From Neofusicoccum parvum (Eukaryota; Ascomycota; Dothideomycetes; Botryosphaeriales; Botryosphaeriaceae), in contig CP087216.1 in assembly GCA_020912385.1 (NCBI GenBank), positions 372,001-436,000 of the forward strand: 64,000 bases of DNA. The letters are read 5' to 3'. Numbering within the stretch: position 1 is the first letter of the stretch; each line of letters begins with the position of its first letter. Positions 36,628-47,500 of the stretch are shown in pieces. A model generated the notes under the pieces. It was given only the letters and a program-made list of their open reading frames with translations, had not been told where the DNA came from and made no database searches. The position numbers and the translations under genes are program-made.

Positions 36628-38379
36628 TTAATTTAGATATGGTGGTGATGGTCTGAAGAGACTAGGGTCGATAGTGTCTGCCTGCTGGTTCCGGGCGCTA
36701 ATATCCGTAAAGAAGCGAGATTCTTCTACGAACTTTGCGAAGAGGATAGCCCCTTTTGGCGTGGCTAGAGTCATAGGGATAATATCCCTCGGCTTGCCTC
36801 GAAGGCAGTTTGTTCGTTTACGGGCGTGTCTACAGAATGCAAAGTGTATCGTTGTTTTTGGCCGCCCACAGCGGCAGAGGTTATCTTGTTCAGTGTGGCG
36901 GAAACGTTCGTGGTACGCCTGGAAGTCTCCATGGCCTGATCGTGCAGCCAGTAGGTGACCTAGTGTCTCTCTAGGGAGGAGAAGTTCTGGTGGAGCACCC
37001 TTTGCCAAAGGGATTTCTAGGTCCTGGTAGGATTTTGGGGCATTTTCTATCCACCACTGTTCGAAGCTTTCGTGCGCTCGTTCCTTTACAATCCTCTTGA
37101 TCTTTGCTACTGTCAGTGGAATGTCTGGAGGAGCAGAGGATGCGGCGCCCTGTTTGGCCAGGCGGTCAGCTTCTTCGTTGCCTGGAATTCCTTGGTGTCC
37201 CGGAATCCAGTAGATCATGATTTCTCCTGGTTGGATGCTGGGTGCTCGTTTGCGTCGTTTCCACAGTGTCGCTAGTTGTCGGATCCTAAGGATGCTCCCT
37301 TGGCTGGTATCGGTAGGGTTTCCTTCTAGTGCCCTATAGGCCGCTTCCTGGTTGTCAAGGAGGACGTAGATGTTGGTTGCCCGTTGCGTATCCGCCCGCT
37401 GCGCGGCTGCCCTTATTCCTGCCTCGATGGCGATGATCTCTGCATCGTAGACTTCGGCCGCTGTGCCTAGGCTTTGGTAGCCCTCACAGATTTTATATCC
37501 GCGTTGGAAGCCCACGTATCCTAGCCCAGTGTTGCCAGCTGCATCCTGGGACCCATCAGTGTAGAGGGTAATATCAGTGGGTGGGATTGATGAGATCCAT
37601 CGCATGGTGTCTGCGGTTGTCTCAGAGCTTCTTGTCTGCTGTGTCCGGGTAGTGTGCTTAGGTTCAAGGAGTAGAGGTCTTTCGCTCTCTGGAAGAAGTC
37701 GTGCTGTTCTAAGTAGTCTGGTTTGTCCTTTCCCCTTTGTACGAGTAACTAGAGGGTGGTTCTCGTCAAGGGTGCGGAGCCTGGCTGCGTATCTTAACCG
37801 AATTGTCTCCAGCATGACTTCTGCAGGAGGAATGCCAGCCTCCCTATTTAGGGCTGGCGTAGGCGTTGTACGGAATACTGGTAGTATAGCTCTTAGTGCT
37901 GTGTTGACTGTTATGTTGATACGTCTCACGAGCGACTTGCTTAGAGTTGAGACCTCTCCTTGTTTCTTAGCCGAGTATCGTGTGGGGCCTGGCCACCATG
38001 CCTCTGCTCCGAAGAAAGCTACTGTGATAATGCATGCGCGGACTGCGTGCCGGAGGAGTCCCGCCTGCGCTCCATGCTGTGTGTTCCCGAGAGTACGGAG
38101 GTGTTCTGCTACTTTTATTGCCTTTCCCGTCCAGTGCTCTACGTGTGTCCGGAAAGAGAGTCGCTTGTCTAAGGAGATTCCAAGCCATCTGGTTGCTTTG
38201 TTGGGCGAAATGTTAAGGGATTCGAGTTTCAACCTTGGGTTAGAAGGTCCGTTCTTTCGCGTGAAGTGTTGGAGCTCGCACTTCTCTGGGTCAAAGGAGA
38301 TGCCGTTTTGAGTTCCCCATTTGAGGGCTGCTTCGAGATTTGTTGCTAGTTTTGCTGTTGCCCTCTCCAGTGTAGACCC
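36628..38379 (-). pseudogene. C-terminal part of LINE ORF2: end of reverse transcriptase, RNase H, zinc knuckle
   Basis: A 584-residue frame with no stop. It starts after the reverse transcriptase active site (the F/Y-x-DD motif is missing), with the family's GISFDPEKCELQHFTR block and LGISLDKRLSFRTHV. The RNase H domain has its acidic residues in place: LYTDGSQD, DAEIIAIEAG, YVLLDNQEAAYRAL and GNEEADRLAKQG. A CCHC-like knuckle CRCGRPKTTIHFAFCRH follows near the end. The frame continues about 30 codons upstream into flanking DNA by chance. The element cannot move by itself, but its open frame argues for a recent insertion. Confidence 0.88.
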
Positions 38380-38463
38380 AGGGTTTACCTTGAGTGGGTA
38401 CAGGGTTGGGTGGGTTGAGAACAGTGACAAGATACACGTGACGAGCACTGCGTGCGAAGGCCG

Positions 38464-38792
38464 TGTTACTAACAATAGCTCGATTGTTATGGGAGATTGA
38501 CCACGGAGGTCAAAGCTATCTAAGGAGTGTGGTTTATATACGTAGGAGAGTTCTATACAATCTGTACGCTCAGCGAGCGTGTTGCGCTCAATCGCTATCC
38601 TTTCTGAGCCTTGTAGGGCATCTGAGCAGCAGCGCTCAGAGGTCCTATCCGCTCATTTGTCTTGGCGAATGAGCGGGTGGGTCCACTGATCGTGGGGGTC
38701 ACGTGACCTCGGTTCCTTGGGATTCCGACTTCTGTCGTTTCCTGCGGGGTTAACTCCCAACTTCCTCAACCTGTGGAGGCTGCGCCGTAACA
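38464..38792 (-). mobile_element. Candidate solo LTR
   Basis: A 329-bp unit begins TGTTAC and ends GTAACA, the perfect inverted hexamer typical of LTR ends (TG...CA). On the minus strand it has a TATA box (TATATAAA in 38531-38540) about 255 bases from its 5' end, leaving about 70 bases for the R-U5 part, as expected for a small LTR. No internal retroelement coding sequence adjoins it. The five bases on either side (GGCCG and ATAAG) do not match, so no target duplication supports it. Confidence 0.5.
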
Positions 38793-38865
38793 ATAAGGGC
38801 AGCCTCGGCGCATGACAGGTCACCAAAAATCCGACCGCCAAAAAAATAGCTTTGGCCATTGCGCT

Positions 38866-41237
38866 ATGCTCTGTCAGGTCTGCACTTGCATGCTTCGCGG
38901 AGGGATAGGGCAGCAATGGCACGGCACCTACGATCTGACTTTCAAGCATCACAGCAGGACCGAGACTCTACGGAGATCGAGGGAAGTGGGGTGCTTCATC
39001 TGCGTGGCGCTTGCGAACGAGTTGCAACAGGAAATCGACCTCTTTGACGATCAGGATCTTTCTATTAAAGCAAGCTTGTTGGAGCTTGAGAGAACTCAAG
39101 GGGACAATGGCCTTTATCGCCTAAATTTTGCTCTAGAGAAAGGACGAACGAGAACATTCGTTCTACAGCAGAAAGGTAAGGATGTTTTATTTCACCAACG
39201 TTTTATTTTTATTTTTATCTCTTTTTTTCTCTTTTGAAAATGAAGAGAAGATGATTTTATATGCAAGTATGTCTCACAAATTTGAATGCAGATCCGGATG
39301 AATTTTGGTTTAAAACACCAAAGTCCGAGCATACCTCATCAGATGAAGTCTTCGAGCTTGCGCACAGCTGGATCTCGGAATGTCGTTGCGCAGAACGTTG
39401 GGACAAACCCGGCGACAAATGGTATCCCAAAAGGCTTCTCGACCTTGGGGATCTGAGGACTGCCACTGGATTGATATGGGGAGAAAACCGGACGTTCATC
39501 TCGAAAAATGATAGTCTTGAGCACGCAAAGGTGCGGCTGGTCGAAAGCGCGCAGATTGACTTCAGCTCCCACCCAAATGAAAGATTTGTCACACTGAGCC
39601 ACTGCTGGGGCAAACCTGGCAGCGTGAAAGGTCAGTTAAAACTCACAGGTAAAACGGAAGAAAAATTCAAAAAGGGCGGCATAGAGCTCAGAGATTTTAC
39701 CAAAACGTTCCGGGACGCCATCTTAATCGCTTATCGCCTGGAAAAGGTCGGTTACATTTGGATCGACTCACTATGTATTAGACAGTTCAGCCCTGACGAA
39801 GATCCGGATGAGTATGAAAGGGACTGGCTCGAACAATCACGAGTCATGGGCCGGATATATCAGGAGTCCTTTCTCAACATTTCCGCAACGGCAGCTGTGG
39901 ATGGTGGCCAGGGACTCTTCTTTCCGCGCAACCCCGAGCATCTCTGGGAGGAAGAGATCAATCTTAACCTTGCTGGCTTATTGCGTCACCGCTATCAGTA
40001 CGACACGCCTGCCGCAAGCCCTAAGATGTCTGTGTTTCGTATGCGAGACGCCGACCACAATGACAACCCCGACCTCCCAAGGAAGAGACGCAGAACTGGT
40101 ATGGACTACTTGCAGCGATGTAAGATAATCGACGTTTCCTTCTGGGACGACTTGGTGGACCATGCACCCGTAAATCAGAGAGCATGGGTGTTTCAGGAGA
40201 GGTTTTTGTCGCCCAGAGTCCTCCATTTCTGCCGTGATCAGATCGCGTGGGAGTGTTCTGAGTTTGACAATGCCGAGGGGCTTCCAGAAGGCGTTCCAAA
40301 TTTCAAAGTCAAAGAGGGAGAGATTGTGGACGAGGGACGATTCAAAAGCCTGGATCCGGACACCGATGGCCGACGACTCCGGGAGATGCGGTTGAGGGGG
40401 CTTCCTGACCCGGACGAAGGGTTGAGGAATCTCTACATCCATGAGCTTTGGAAAAGGATAGTTGAGAGCTATTCAAAAACAAAGCTGACCATGTCCCGGG
40501 ACAAACTCATTGCTCTCTCCGGTATCGCCAAGATGTTCTCCGAGTCGACTGGAGCAAGATATGTCGCTGGAATGTGGGAACAATATCTCGAGAGCCAACT
40601 ACTGTGGCGAGTAGAACCGAAGGTTAAAGATGGGATGTTCGAGAATCATTCGACGCGCGACCCGTTGAGAGCACCATCGTTCTCGTGGGCGGCATTGGAC
40701 GTCCCGCAGGGCATTGTATACGGAGAAGCAACAGACTACGGAAAAGATCGAGATTTGCAGCTTTTTTTCAGTGTGGAGAGCTGGTCGATCGAATACTTGG
40801 ATCCGGAGAACGAGTTCGGCATGATCAGAGAAGGCAAGGGCTACATCCAGCTCAGAGTGAAACACCTGAGGAAGATAAAGCTACGGAAATTGGAACCCCA
40901 TCGAAGGGTTCCATACGGCTGGCGGCTGGACGACGGTACTTCAGGACAATCTCTCGAACGAGAACATGGCAATGTGTTCCTCGATGCACCTGAAAGCGAT
41001 GTGGATATCTTCTCCGATGACGCAGAGATATACTGCATGCCCGCTGCCTGGGGAGATCGAACAGTCAACGAGAACTCCCGTTACCTGGTGTGTCTTCTGT
41101 TGAAATATAAGCACATACGTGGGCATATTCGGCAATTCAAGCGGATTGGATTGACGAAACTGTCAAAATATGCCGATTCAAAGTCTCAAAAAGAACTTCT
41201 TGGGACGAAAAAGGAGGAAAGGATAATTTTGTGTTGA
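38866..41237 (+). CDS. HET-domain protein (751 aa)
   Basis: Two exons, 38866-39175 and 39292-41237, join to exactly 752 codons. The HET domain, found in fungal self/non-self recognition genes, occupies roughly residues 200-370, with RFVTLSHCWG, YIWIDSLCIRQ, MGRIYQESFLNISATAA and, farther on, NQRAWVFQERFLSPRVLHF. Its N-terminus MLCQVCTCML fits this group of HET proteins; an ATG 54 bases upstream in frame (38812) is the alternative start. Overexpressed HET domains can trigger cell death in several fungi. The start codon lies only 74 bases from the candidate solo LTR, so its promoter may be partly transposon sequence. An extra C-terminal region (about residues 560-751) has no recognised domain. 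Confidence 0.9.
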
Positions 41238-41665
41238 ATTGAATGCACAGTTATTGTTTGTTCTGAAGAATGTCAAAGAAAAAAGGCTGCTTCTGTAGTG
41301 CAATTGGTATAGATGTCTGTGGCCTCGCGTGAAGATGTGATTCTGTTTATAATTGGCGCATGTGACGGCCCTGATGCAGTGCGTTTTCACATCTATCCTG
41401 GTATGCGAACTGCAAATACTGTGCTTGGCAGCTACAAAAACCTAGACATGGTGTCCGCGAAATAGCGCCCATCTCTTACAAAGTAGCGTTGAAGCCAATG
41501 CATCAGCAGCGCTTTGCTCAACGCTAAACCGCATTCGTTGCTGGTGGGGGCCAACCGGACACTGCCACACACCTCCGTCGGCCGCAGCTGCAGACATCTC
41601 CTCCTCACCGTCTCGCCAACACCCCATGTCCACCGTATCGGTTGCAGCCACAGGTGCCTACGACA
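41238..41665. other. Intergenic, no gene seen
   Basis: About 430 bases. At 41290-41305 there is a tRNA-like A-box (TAGTGCAATTGG), but no matching B-box or cloverleaf was found. Confidence 0.4.
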
Positions 41666-43105
41666 ATGGCAGAAGTTCTGGGTGTCGCTGCGTCAGCGAT
41701 CGAAGTCGCCAACCTCGGGTTCAAGCTCTCCACCAGCCTCTACAGCTACATCGAAACCGTCTCATCAGCTGACCGCCGCTTGAGAGAAGTCGCAACCAAG
41801 GTCGAGCTCACGACCGCCGTCATCCAGGAGGTTGGGCTCATTTTCGACGGACCGGAGATTGTCGCCTTGCGCAAGGAGAGCGCCGTCACCACCGCCAGGA
41901 ACACTCTGCGCGAATGCTCCAGTATCTTCGAGGAGATTGAAGACGCCGTCGTCAGATCAAAGAAGAACAAATTCACATTTCCCTTCCGGACATCGAAGCT
42001 TTCCGCTCTGAGCACAAATTTGGAAAGCTTGAAGAGCAATCTCTCATTGCTTCTTCATGTGCTGCAGCATGCCCACAGGATTGCATCCGACGAGAAGGCG
42101 CGAAAGGAAACCGAGGATCGGATCCGGGAAAGGGATGAAGCGTTGAAAGAACTACAGAAACAGCTCTCGGCTGAGAGAGATGCCTCGACATCTCTTCCTC
42201 CGTATGATGCCGGCCAAGGCGGAGGTATCTTCATCGGCCTGCATCAGCAGTTCCCGGACCAAACGGAGAAGGATCCTCCTCAGAAAGTCAGCAAAATAAC
42301 TGAGCCGAATGGCAGAACAGACGAAGATTCGGCTGCCCAGAAACCCACCCGTCATGTTACGGCCGAGGAACTGGAGTCTTGCGTCAGCGGGCTCAAGAGA
42401 CTCATTGAACATATCGAACGCTTTCAGAAAACAATCCCCGTGGCTGGAGAGCCAGAACCAACTAACGGTAATGCTCTTTTGCATACCTATGCAGAAGTCA
42501 GCAAAACCCTTGAAGAGGTCATCCCAAGATGTGGACCGGCTAAAGAGGTGAAGGCCGATGAAGAGCGGGCTGCGAAAGCTGCAAAGGCGCTTGGTTCTGA
42601 ACACGATACGGTGCCGTTTGTTGATGAAGAAGGGCGCAATATTTCCCCTGAACGAGGACATACAGTGGTGCTGGCGTCTTCGAGGCCTGCTGTCCGCGGA
42701 AAATACCAATTTGAAGCGGACTCCGATGAGGAGGAGATAGATTTCGAAGGTTTGAGTGATATTGGTGCTTCCACACATGTTTTGGAGCTGGGCAGAGCCA
42801 CAGGGGAAGCATCGGTGGAATTTTCCGAAAGCATACAGCGGATTAGTCAAAAGGTAAGCCCATGTCAATGGATCTCGCCGTGGATTGGGATAGTAGCAGC
42901 TAACGTTTCCTTGCTGGGAAAGTCTGATTCTGTGAACGATCAAGTGGCTTTGAACCGTACCCGGCTCGACAGGCTGGGTGGCTATACACCAATTATGTCC
43001 ACGAGCAAGCAGAGAGTCGGACTCCCGACCGAGCAGGAGTCTCAGAGGGACGGAGATGCGGTGGACGAGTTGCTGAAGGAATGGACCAATGTCTATGACC
43101 TCTAG
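41666..43105 (+). CDS. HeLo-like fungal N-terminal domain protein (about 456 aa)
   Basis: The N-terminal 150 residues (MAEVLGVAASAIEVANLGFK, then an Arg/Val/Glu-rich helix pair) match the widespread fungal N-terminal helical domain related to HeLo-like death-inducing domains. It is found at the N-terminus of many NLR and HET-associated proteins. A coiled-coil stretch follows (residues about 145-175, KETEDRIRERDEALKELQKQ), then a low-complexity middle and a short C-terminal part. The likely structure is two exons, 41666-42853 and 42923-43105. The 69-nt intron (GTAAGC, GCTAAC branch, AAG acceptor) is a multiple of three, so both spliced and unspliced forms stay in frame. Biochemical role unknown. 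Confidence 0.75.
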   Translation: MAEVLGVAASAIEVANLGFKLSTSLYSYIETVSSADRRLREVATKVELTTAVIQEVGLIFDGPEIVALRKESAVTTARNTLRECSSIFEEIEDAVVRSKKNKFTFPFRTSKLSALSTNLESLKSNLSLLLHVLQHAHRIASDEKARKETEDRIRERDEALKELQKQLSAERDASTSLPPYDAGQGGGIFIGLHQQFPDQTEKDPPQKVSKITEPNGRTDEDSAAQKPTRHVTAEELESCVSGLKRLIEHIERFQKTIPVAGEPEPTNGNALLHTYAEVSKTLEEVIPRCGPAKEVKADEERAAKAAKALGSEHDTVPFVDEEGRNISPERGHTVVLASSRPAVRGKYQFEADSDEEEIDFEGLSDIGASTHVLELGRATGEASVEFSESIQRISQKVSPCQWISPWIGIVAANVSLLGKSDSVNDQVALNRTRLDRLGGYTPIMSTSKQRVGLPTEQESQRDGDAVDELLKEWTNVYDL

Positions 43106-43590
43106 TGCTTCGGGTGCGTACAATTGAGGTGCGGCAGTTTCGGAAACAAGCACATCACAGCCAATAAACGCTACTAGGGCAACGAGAGAAGGCCAAGATG
43201 GCAGCCCGCTAATCAGCTGTCAAGGAACAGCCGCCTGCACGGCACACCGGCAACTCATGGTGCGGCACGGGCCGCCACGCTGCCGAGCGTCCCGTGCCCT
43301 GCATACCCGTCCTATCCGCATTTGAGCAAACACTCTCTGTATGGGCCGCCAAGAAGACTTCGGGTTCCTTCGGCTATCGAGCTCCGATGCAAGTCATCGG
43401 CTGCCTATCGAGAAGTTCCAATAGGATGACGCCACGGACCCGTGTTTGTGTGGCCCAAGACCTATCTCACCGCGCCTTCAAGCCTCCTCGTGGCTATTTC
43501 AACTGCCCGTCTCCCGTCAATTGCTTCAATCCGACAGATCTCATGGGACTCACTCTGCTTTCCAACTCTCCGGCAGCCGAACCAGACACA
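43106..43590. other. Intergenic, promoter of BTB-like gene
   Basis: About 485 bases, GC-rich at the left; holds nothing recognisable apart from the leader of the next gene. Confidence 0.4.
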
Positions 43591-44439
43591 ATGGCAACAA
43601 CCACCGACACCCCTCCCCTCCAAAACGACCAACCCCAGACCTCGTACGCCCCACCGCTCCCAACGCCCCCATCCAGCCTCGCACACATTAACTAATCCAG
43701 ACGCCGGCCCACCAGCCCCTACGCCAGCCCAATCGTCTACCTCACCTTCTCCACCTCCCCCCAGCGCTGGCCCATCCACTCCGCCTTCCTCACCCGCCAC
43801 CCCAAACTCCACGCCCTCCTCCAACAGCAACAACAGCAACAACAGCAACAACAGCAACAGCCCCCATCGCCACCATCATCATCCCCCCTGCCACCAACCT
43901 CCCCCACCCCACCCCCAGACCCCCACCTCCACCTCGACCACGCCGACCCGCAATCCGCACACACACTCCTGCACCACCTAACGACCGGGCGGTACCAAGC
44001 GCTGCGCTCCCCCGACGCGACGACCGAGTACGAGCGCGCGCTGCTGGCGCACGGCGCGGCGGGGTGGTACGGGCTGCGGGCGCTGCGGGCGCGGGCGGCG
44101 GCCGAGGCGGCGCGCGTCGCGCCCGCCGTGCCGCTCGAGGACGCGCTGGTCGAGATCGGGCGCGCCGTCGAGCGCGCCGCGCCCCGCGACCAGGACTGGC
44201 TGCTCGCGCACCTGGAGGCGCGGTTGAGGGCGGAGCACGCGAGGGATGCGGGTGTGTTGGGGGAGAGGGGGACGTGGAGGGGGTTCAATCCGTTTGTGAG
44301 GACGTTGGTTATGGTGGTGGTGGGGTTGCAGGGGGGGAAGGGGGGAGGGGCGCGGGGTGGGGAGGGGGAGGGGGGTGAGGAGGAAGGGGAGGAGGAGGGG
44401 GTGGAGGATGAGGAAGGGGAGGGAGAGGAGGAAGAGTGA
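43591..44439 (+). CDS. BTB/POZ-like protein with internal polyglutamine (263 aa)
   Basis: Two exons, 43591-43643 and 43701-44439, join to exactly 264 codons across a 57-nt intron (GTACGC ... TTAACTAATCCAG). The domain opens with YASPIVYLTF and HSAFLTRHPKLHALL, which fits the start of a BTB/POZ domain (protein-protein interaction). It is then interrupted by 13 Gln and a Pro/Ser stretch before LDHADPQSAHTLLHHLTTGRY, the usual second half. The C-terminal region is helical (ALLAHGAAGWYGLRALRARA) and ends in a long Glu/Gly-rich acidic tail. Without the intron the frame meets a TAA. The BTB assignment is moderate, since the core is divergent. Confidence 0.65.
43822..43860 (+). repeat. CAA/CAG repeat encoding 13 Gln
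   Basis: Thirteen mixed CAA and CAG codons in a row, in the frame of the BTB-like gene. The interruption pattern (CAA CAA CAG) suggests expansion of a 9-nt unit. Confidence 0.95.
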
Positions 44440-44549
44440 GGAGAATGACACTTATATCTGTGGGAGTGGGAAGTGGGACTTTGAGATCAATTTTGGAGCT
44501 TAAAGTACCGAAACTGCAAGAATCCTGCAGGCTTTGAAAGCCTTATTGA

Positions 44550-47500
44550 CTATCCTTCTGCACCTGCGTCGAGGAGAACTGCGACAATGTCATCGTGTCC
44601 TGCAACACGTGCAGCTCCCAGAGCAGTGCCGTGGAGCCCCCCTTGAGCATTGACATTGGCGCCTGCCTGAATGAGCAACCGCACGATATCACCATATCCC
44701 TGAACAGAAGCAGCTTGCAGAGGATTCCCGAACGCACCGCCTTCAGCGTTGACATCAACTCCACTTTCCAGCAGTAGTGGTATGCAATATTGAAGGCCGC
44801 CCAAGCATGCATAGTATAATGGCGGAGCCAGGCTCTCGGTCGTCCTCGGTGATGGGGGGTTGAAGCTCCAGTCCGGATTGTGAAGGCGGTAGCAGATGGC
44901 AAAAGACTTTGGCTTATTCAGGAAAAAGTCCACCACTGCTTCCGGCAGGGTAGGGTCTGATTCCCATACTACTACGACATAATCCATCCAGTACTCTGCG
45001 CAGTACTGTGCTGCTGGGAAAAGCTTCCGGGCTTCTAAGGTCGTCATGTCCTCATTAATGCGTGACAGGTATGCCAAGCAAACCTTCGCAATGGTTCCTC
45101 GGGCAATATCTTTACCGAAGGGGGTTGGAATTTGTAACCTCAATAGGTACTCTTGAACTGATCGGTGTGCTAATCGGACCAAAGATGGCAGCTCATTGCC
45201 ATCAACAGTAGTCCCTTTCGTGACGGTGACAAGGCTTGGGATGTTGCTTTCTATTGTTTTTTCCAGTTCCTGCCTCCTGATTACCTGGAAGTGAGGGCTA
45301 CCTTCAGTAACAAGATCAGCCATCTCCTCCAGGCGAAACGGGCGCCAGGATAAAATGGATAACTGCAGGATTTTAAAGAGGATCGTTTTGGTTGCTTCTT
45401 GAATATCTTCCACGGACTCCAGGACTCGCTCGTAACTGTCATCGAGCGTTTGTGGTAAGTTATTCAGCCATGACCCAATTTCTTTAGGATCCGCCAAGCA
45501 ATCCAATCTTTGGAGTTGACATACGACCCAGGGGAAACTGTTAAGGCTTAGTGATCCTGTTTCTCGAACATTAAATATTCAATCTAGGGAGCGATCTTCC
45601 TCACCTGCCATTGGTCGTTTCAATCAACTTATGAACAATATCCTCTCCAATATTCGACCTCTCAGTGAGAGCCAGTAAAGGGCAACAGCTGAGTTGTCTT
45701 CGAATGTAAGCTTCCATGTCTTCTTGCGATGTCTGATAGTGTAAGGTCAATTCCGATGCCTCAACAGACTTTGCTATCACGGGGTCTGATAGCAAACTGC
45801 TTGTACCCAGTATATGAATATTGGTGAGCATGGATTGATCCATATCTCTACACCAGCGGATTAATCGTTCGTAGTCGTCGCGTCCAGGAAAACATTCGTC
45901 AAGTGCATCAAGAACAATCCAGCATTTGTCTACTTCGCGGATCATGTTCTCGAACGCTTTGCACAAAGAATCTGTACTTGGATTGTTGCCGCTCCTCACG
46001 TAAGAGGAGAATAGAGGATCCAGGGGCGCCTGAACTTTCCTTCCCGGCTTGTAATGCTTGTTTCGGGGTAGTCGAACCAACCTTCCAAATGAGCTTTCAT
46101 TGATATTCTGGGAGTCCAAGTAAAGCTGCTGTATGAGTGATCGAATCAAGCTATCGAAAGAGCGTTTACTGGCATCCTGGAAGTCGAAGTAAAAGAAAAG
46201 AACGGGCTGGGTTCGAGAAGTGGTTGACTGAAGGTGCGTTATGATTGCACTGCTGAGAAAAGTCTTTCCAACCCCGAGCGGCCCCCTTAACCAGAAAAGC
46301 GAACTGGCGCCATTCTTCCAGTTGATGAAATTGGAGCTTCGAAGAAACCGGTCACCTGAGTTCTCAACGCGTTGAGAGCAGACATGAACGTGTATTGCGA
46401 GGTGTTCTGGAGCATTCAGCCAGGCCAAAACTCGTTTCTGATGTTTGGCTGGACTCCATTTGTCAGATGACCGCGCTCCAGAATTGTAGCAACACTATCT
46501 CAGTGCTATATTGAGGGACGAGAAAGATTCCATTTACTCACAAAGTGCATTTGACCCATGCCTGAAAGATTCCAGGATCTTGTCATCTTCTGGCGGAGGG
46601 AAGGATTCGGGGCGTATTCCAGGAGCGTCTAAGACGAATCTCCAATCTGCGAAGGTCGTAAATTCCGATGACGGGTATTCGTGGCTCTCCTCCGTTGTGT
46701 AATTATCGGAGAGGTCTTCATTTTCATATGCATCATCAAATGATGGAAGAGCCAGAGGGTTTGCTGCACTACCGTTGGTGGAATGGGAAGGGCCCATCGT
46801 CAGCCTAGCATCAGACATGTTGTCTTCGTCATCTTTTCCTGGAAGTGCGTTGACAGCGATCAACTCAAGATGACCGGCGATATGATCTCGAATGTTCCTG
46901 TAGGACTCTTCTGGAAAAGAAGCTATCACGCCCTCGCCGACTGTTTCCAGCCTCATTTCTGGCTCATCGCAAAATGTACAAGCAGCCATCATTCTGGAGG
47001 ACCCCGAATGTAAGGCAGAAGCAAGAGCCACAAAGACGTCGGGCAAAGGCTTTGCGCTCTTCTCGACTACGAAAGAGGCTTGTTCAGCGGATATCTCGCT
47101 AGAATGTTCATCATTGATGTGATGAATGAGGCCTTCAGAGCTGGTGAAAAGCTGATCTTCATGCCCATTCGCCTGGCATGACCATATCTTGGTGTGTTGC
47201 CATTCCATGTGATTGATCCATTCATCTTTGGTCTTGTACTGCCGATGTGGAGTATCGCAGTCTTCGAACAGACAAATGTATGGCTCAAGATCAAGCAAGA
47301 CATGACGCCTGGTCCATGTGAGAAACCAGTGATATACGAGGAGCTGTAAGGCGTGAACTTACTTCCAATGGATTATGCTGCCCTTCCTGAATATATCCTC
47401 TCCTAATGGTAGATTACAGTATGGGCAAACAGTTTCGATGTTTCCAGACTCGGGTCTCGGAAGTGTGGGCACGTCAATTTTGTCCAGGCCGGCTTTGACA

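Larger units (their letters stand above)
36313..38393 (-). mobile_element. 5'-truncated LINE (Tad1-like non-LTR retrotransposon) with target-site duplication
   Basis: The element runs on the minus strand from about 38379 to 36327. The same 14 bases, AGGGTTTACCTTGA, lie at 36313-36326 and 38380-38393, flanking it directly. The 3' end (left) is a short AATC-type tandem repeat tail, as usual for LINEs of fungi. The open coding part begins just inside the right duplication, so the element is 5'-truncated, as expected from incomplete target-primed reverse transcription. The tail repeat shares TTGA with the duplication, so the exact boundary is uncertain by about four bases. Confidence 0.88.

Noticed and set aside
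36628..38475. Taking the whole 615-codon minus-strand frame as the LINE protein
   Set aside because: The first 30 or so codons lie outside the right target-site duplication, so they are flanking DNA read through by chance.
41283..41356. tRNA-like stretch with A-box TAGTGCAATTGG
   Set aside because: No B-box (GGTTCRANYCC) at the right distance and no cloverleaf arms can be formed; probably chance.
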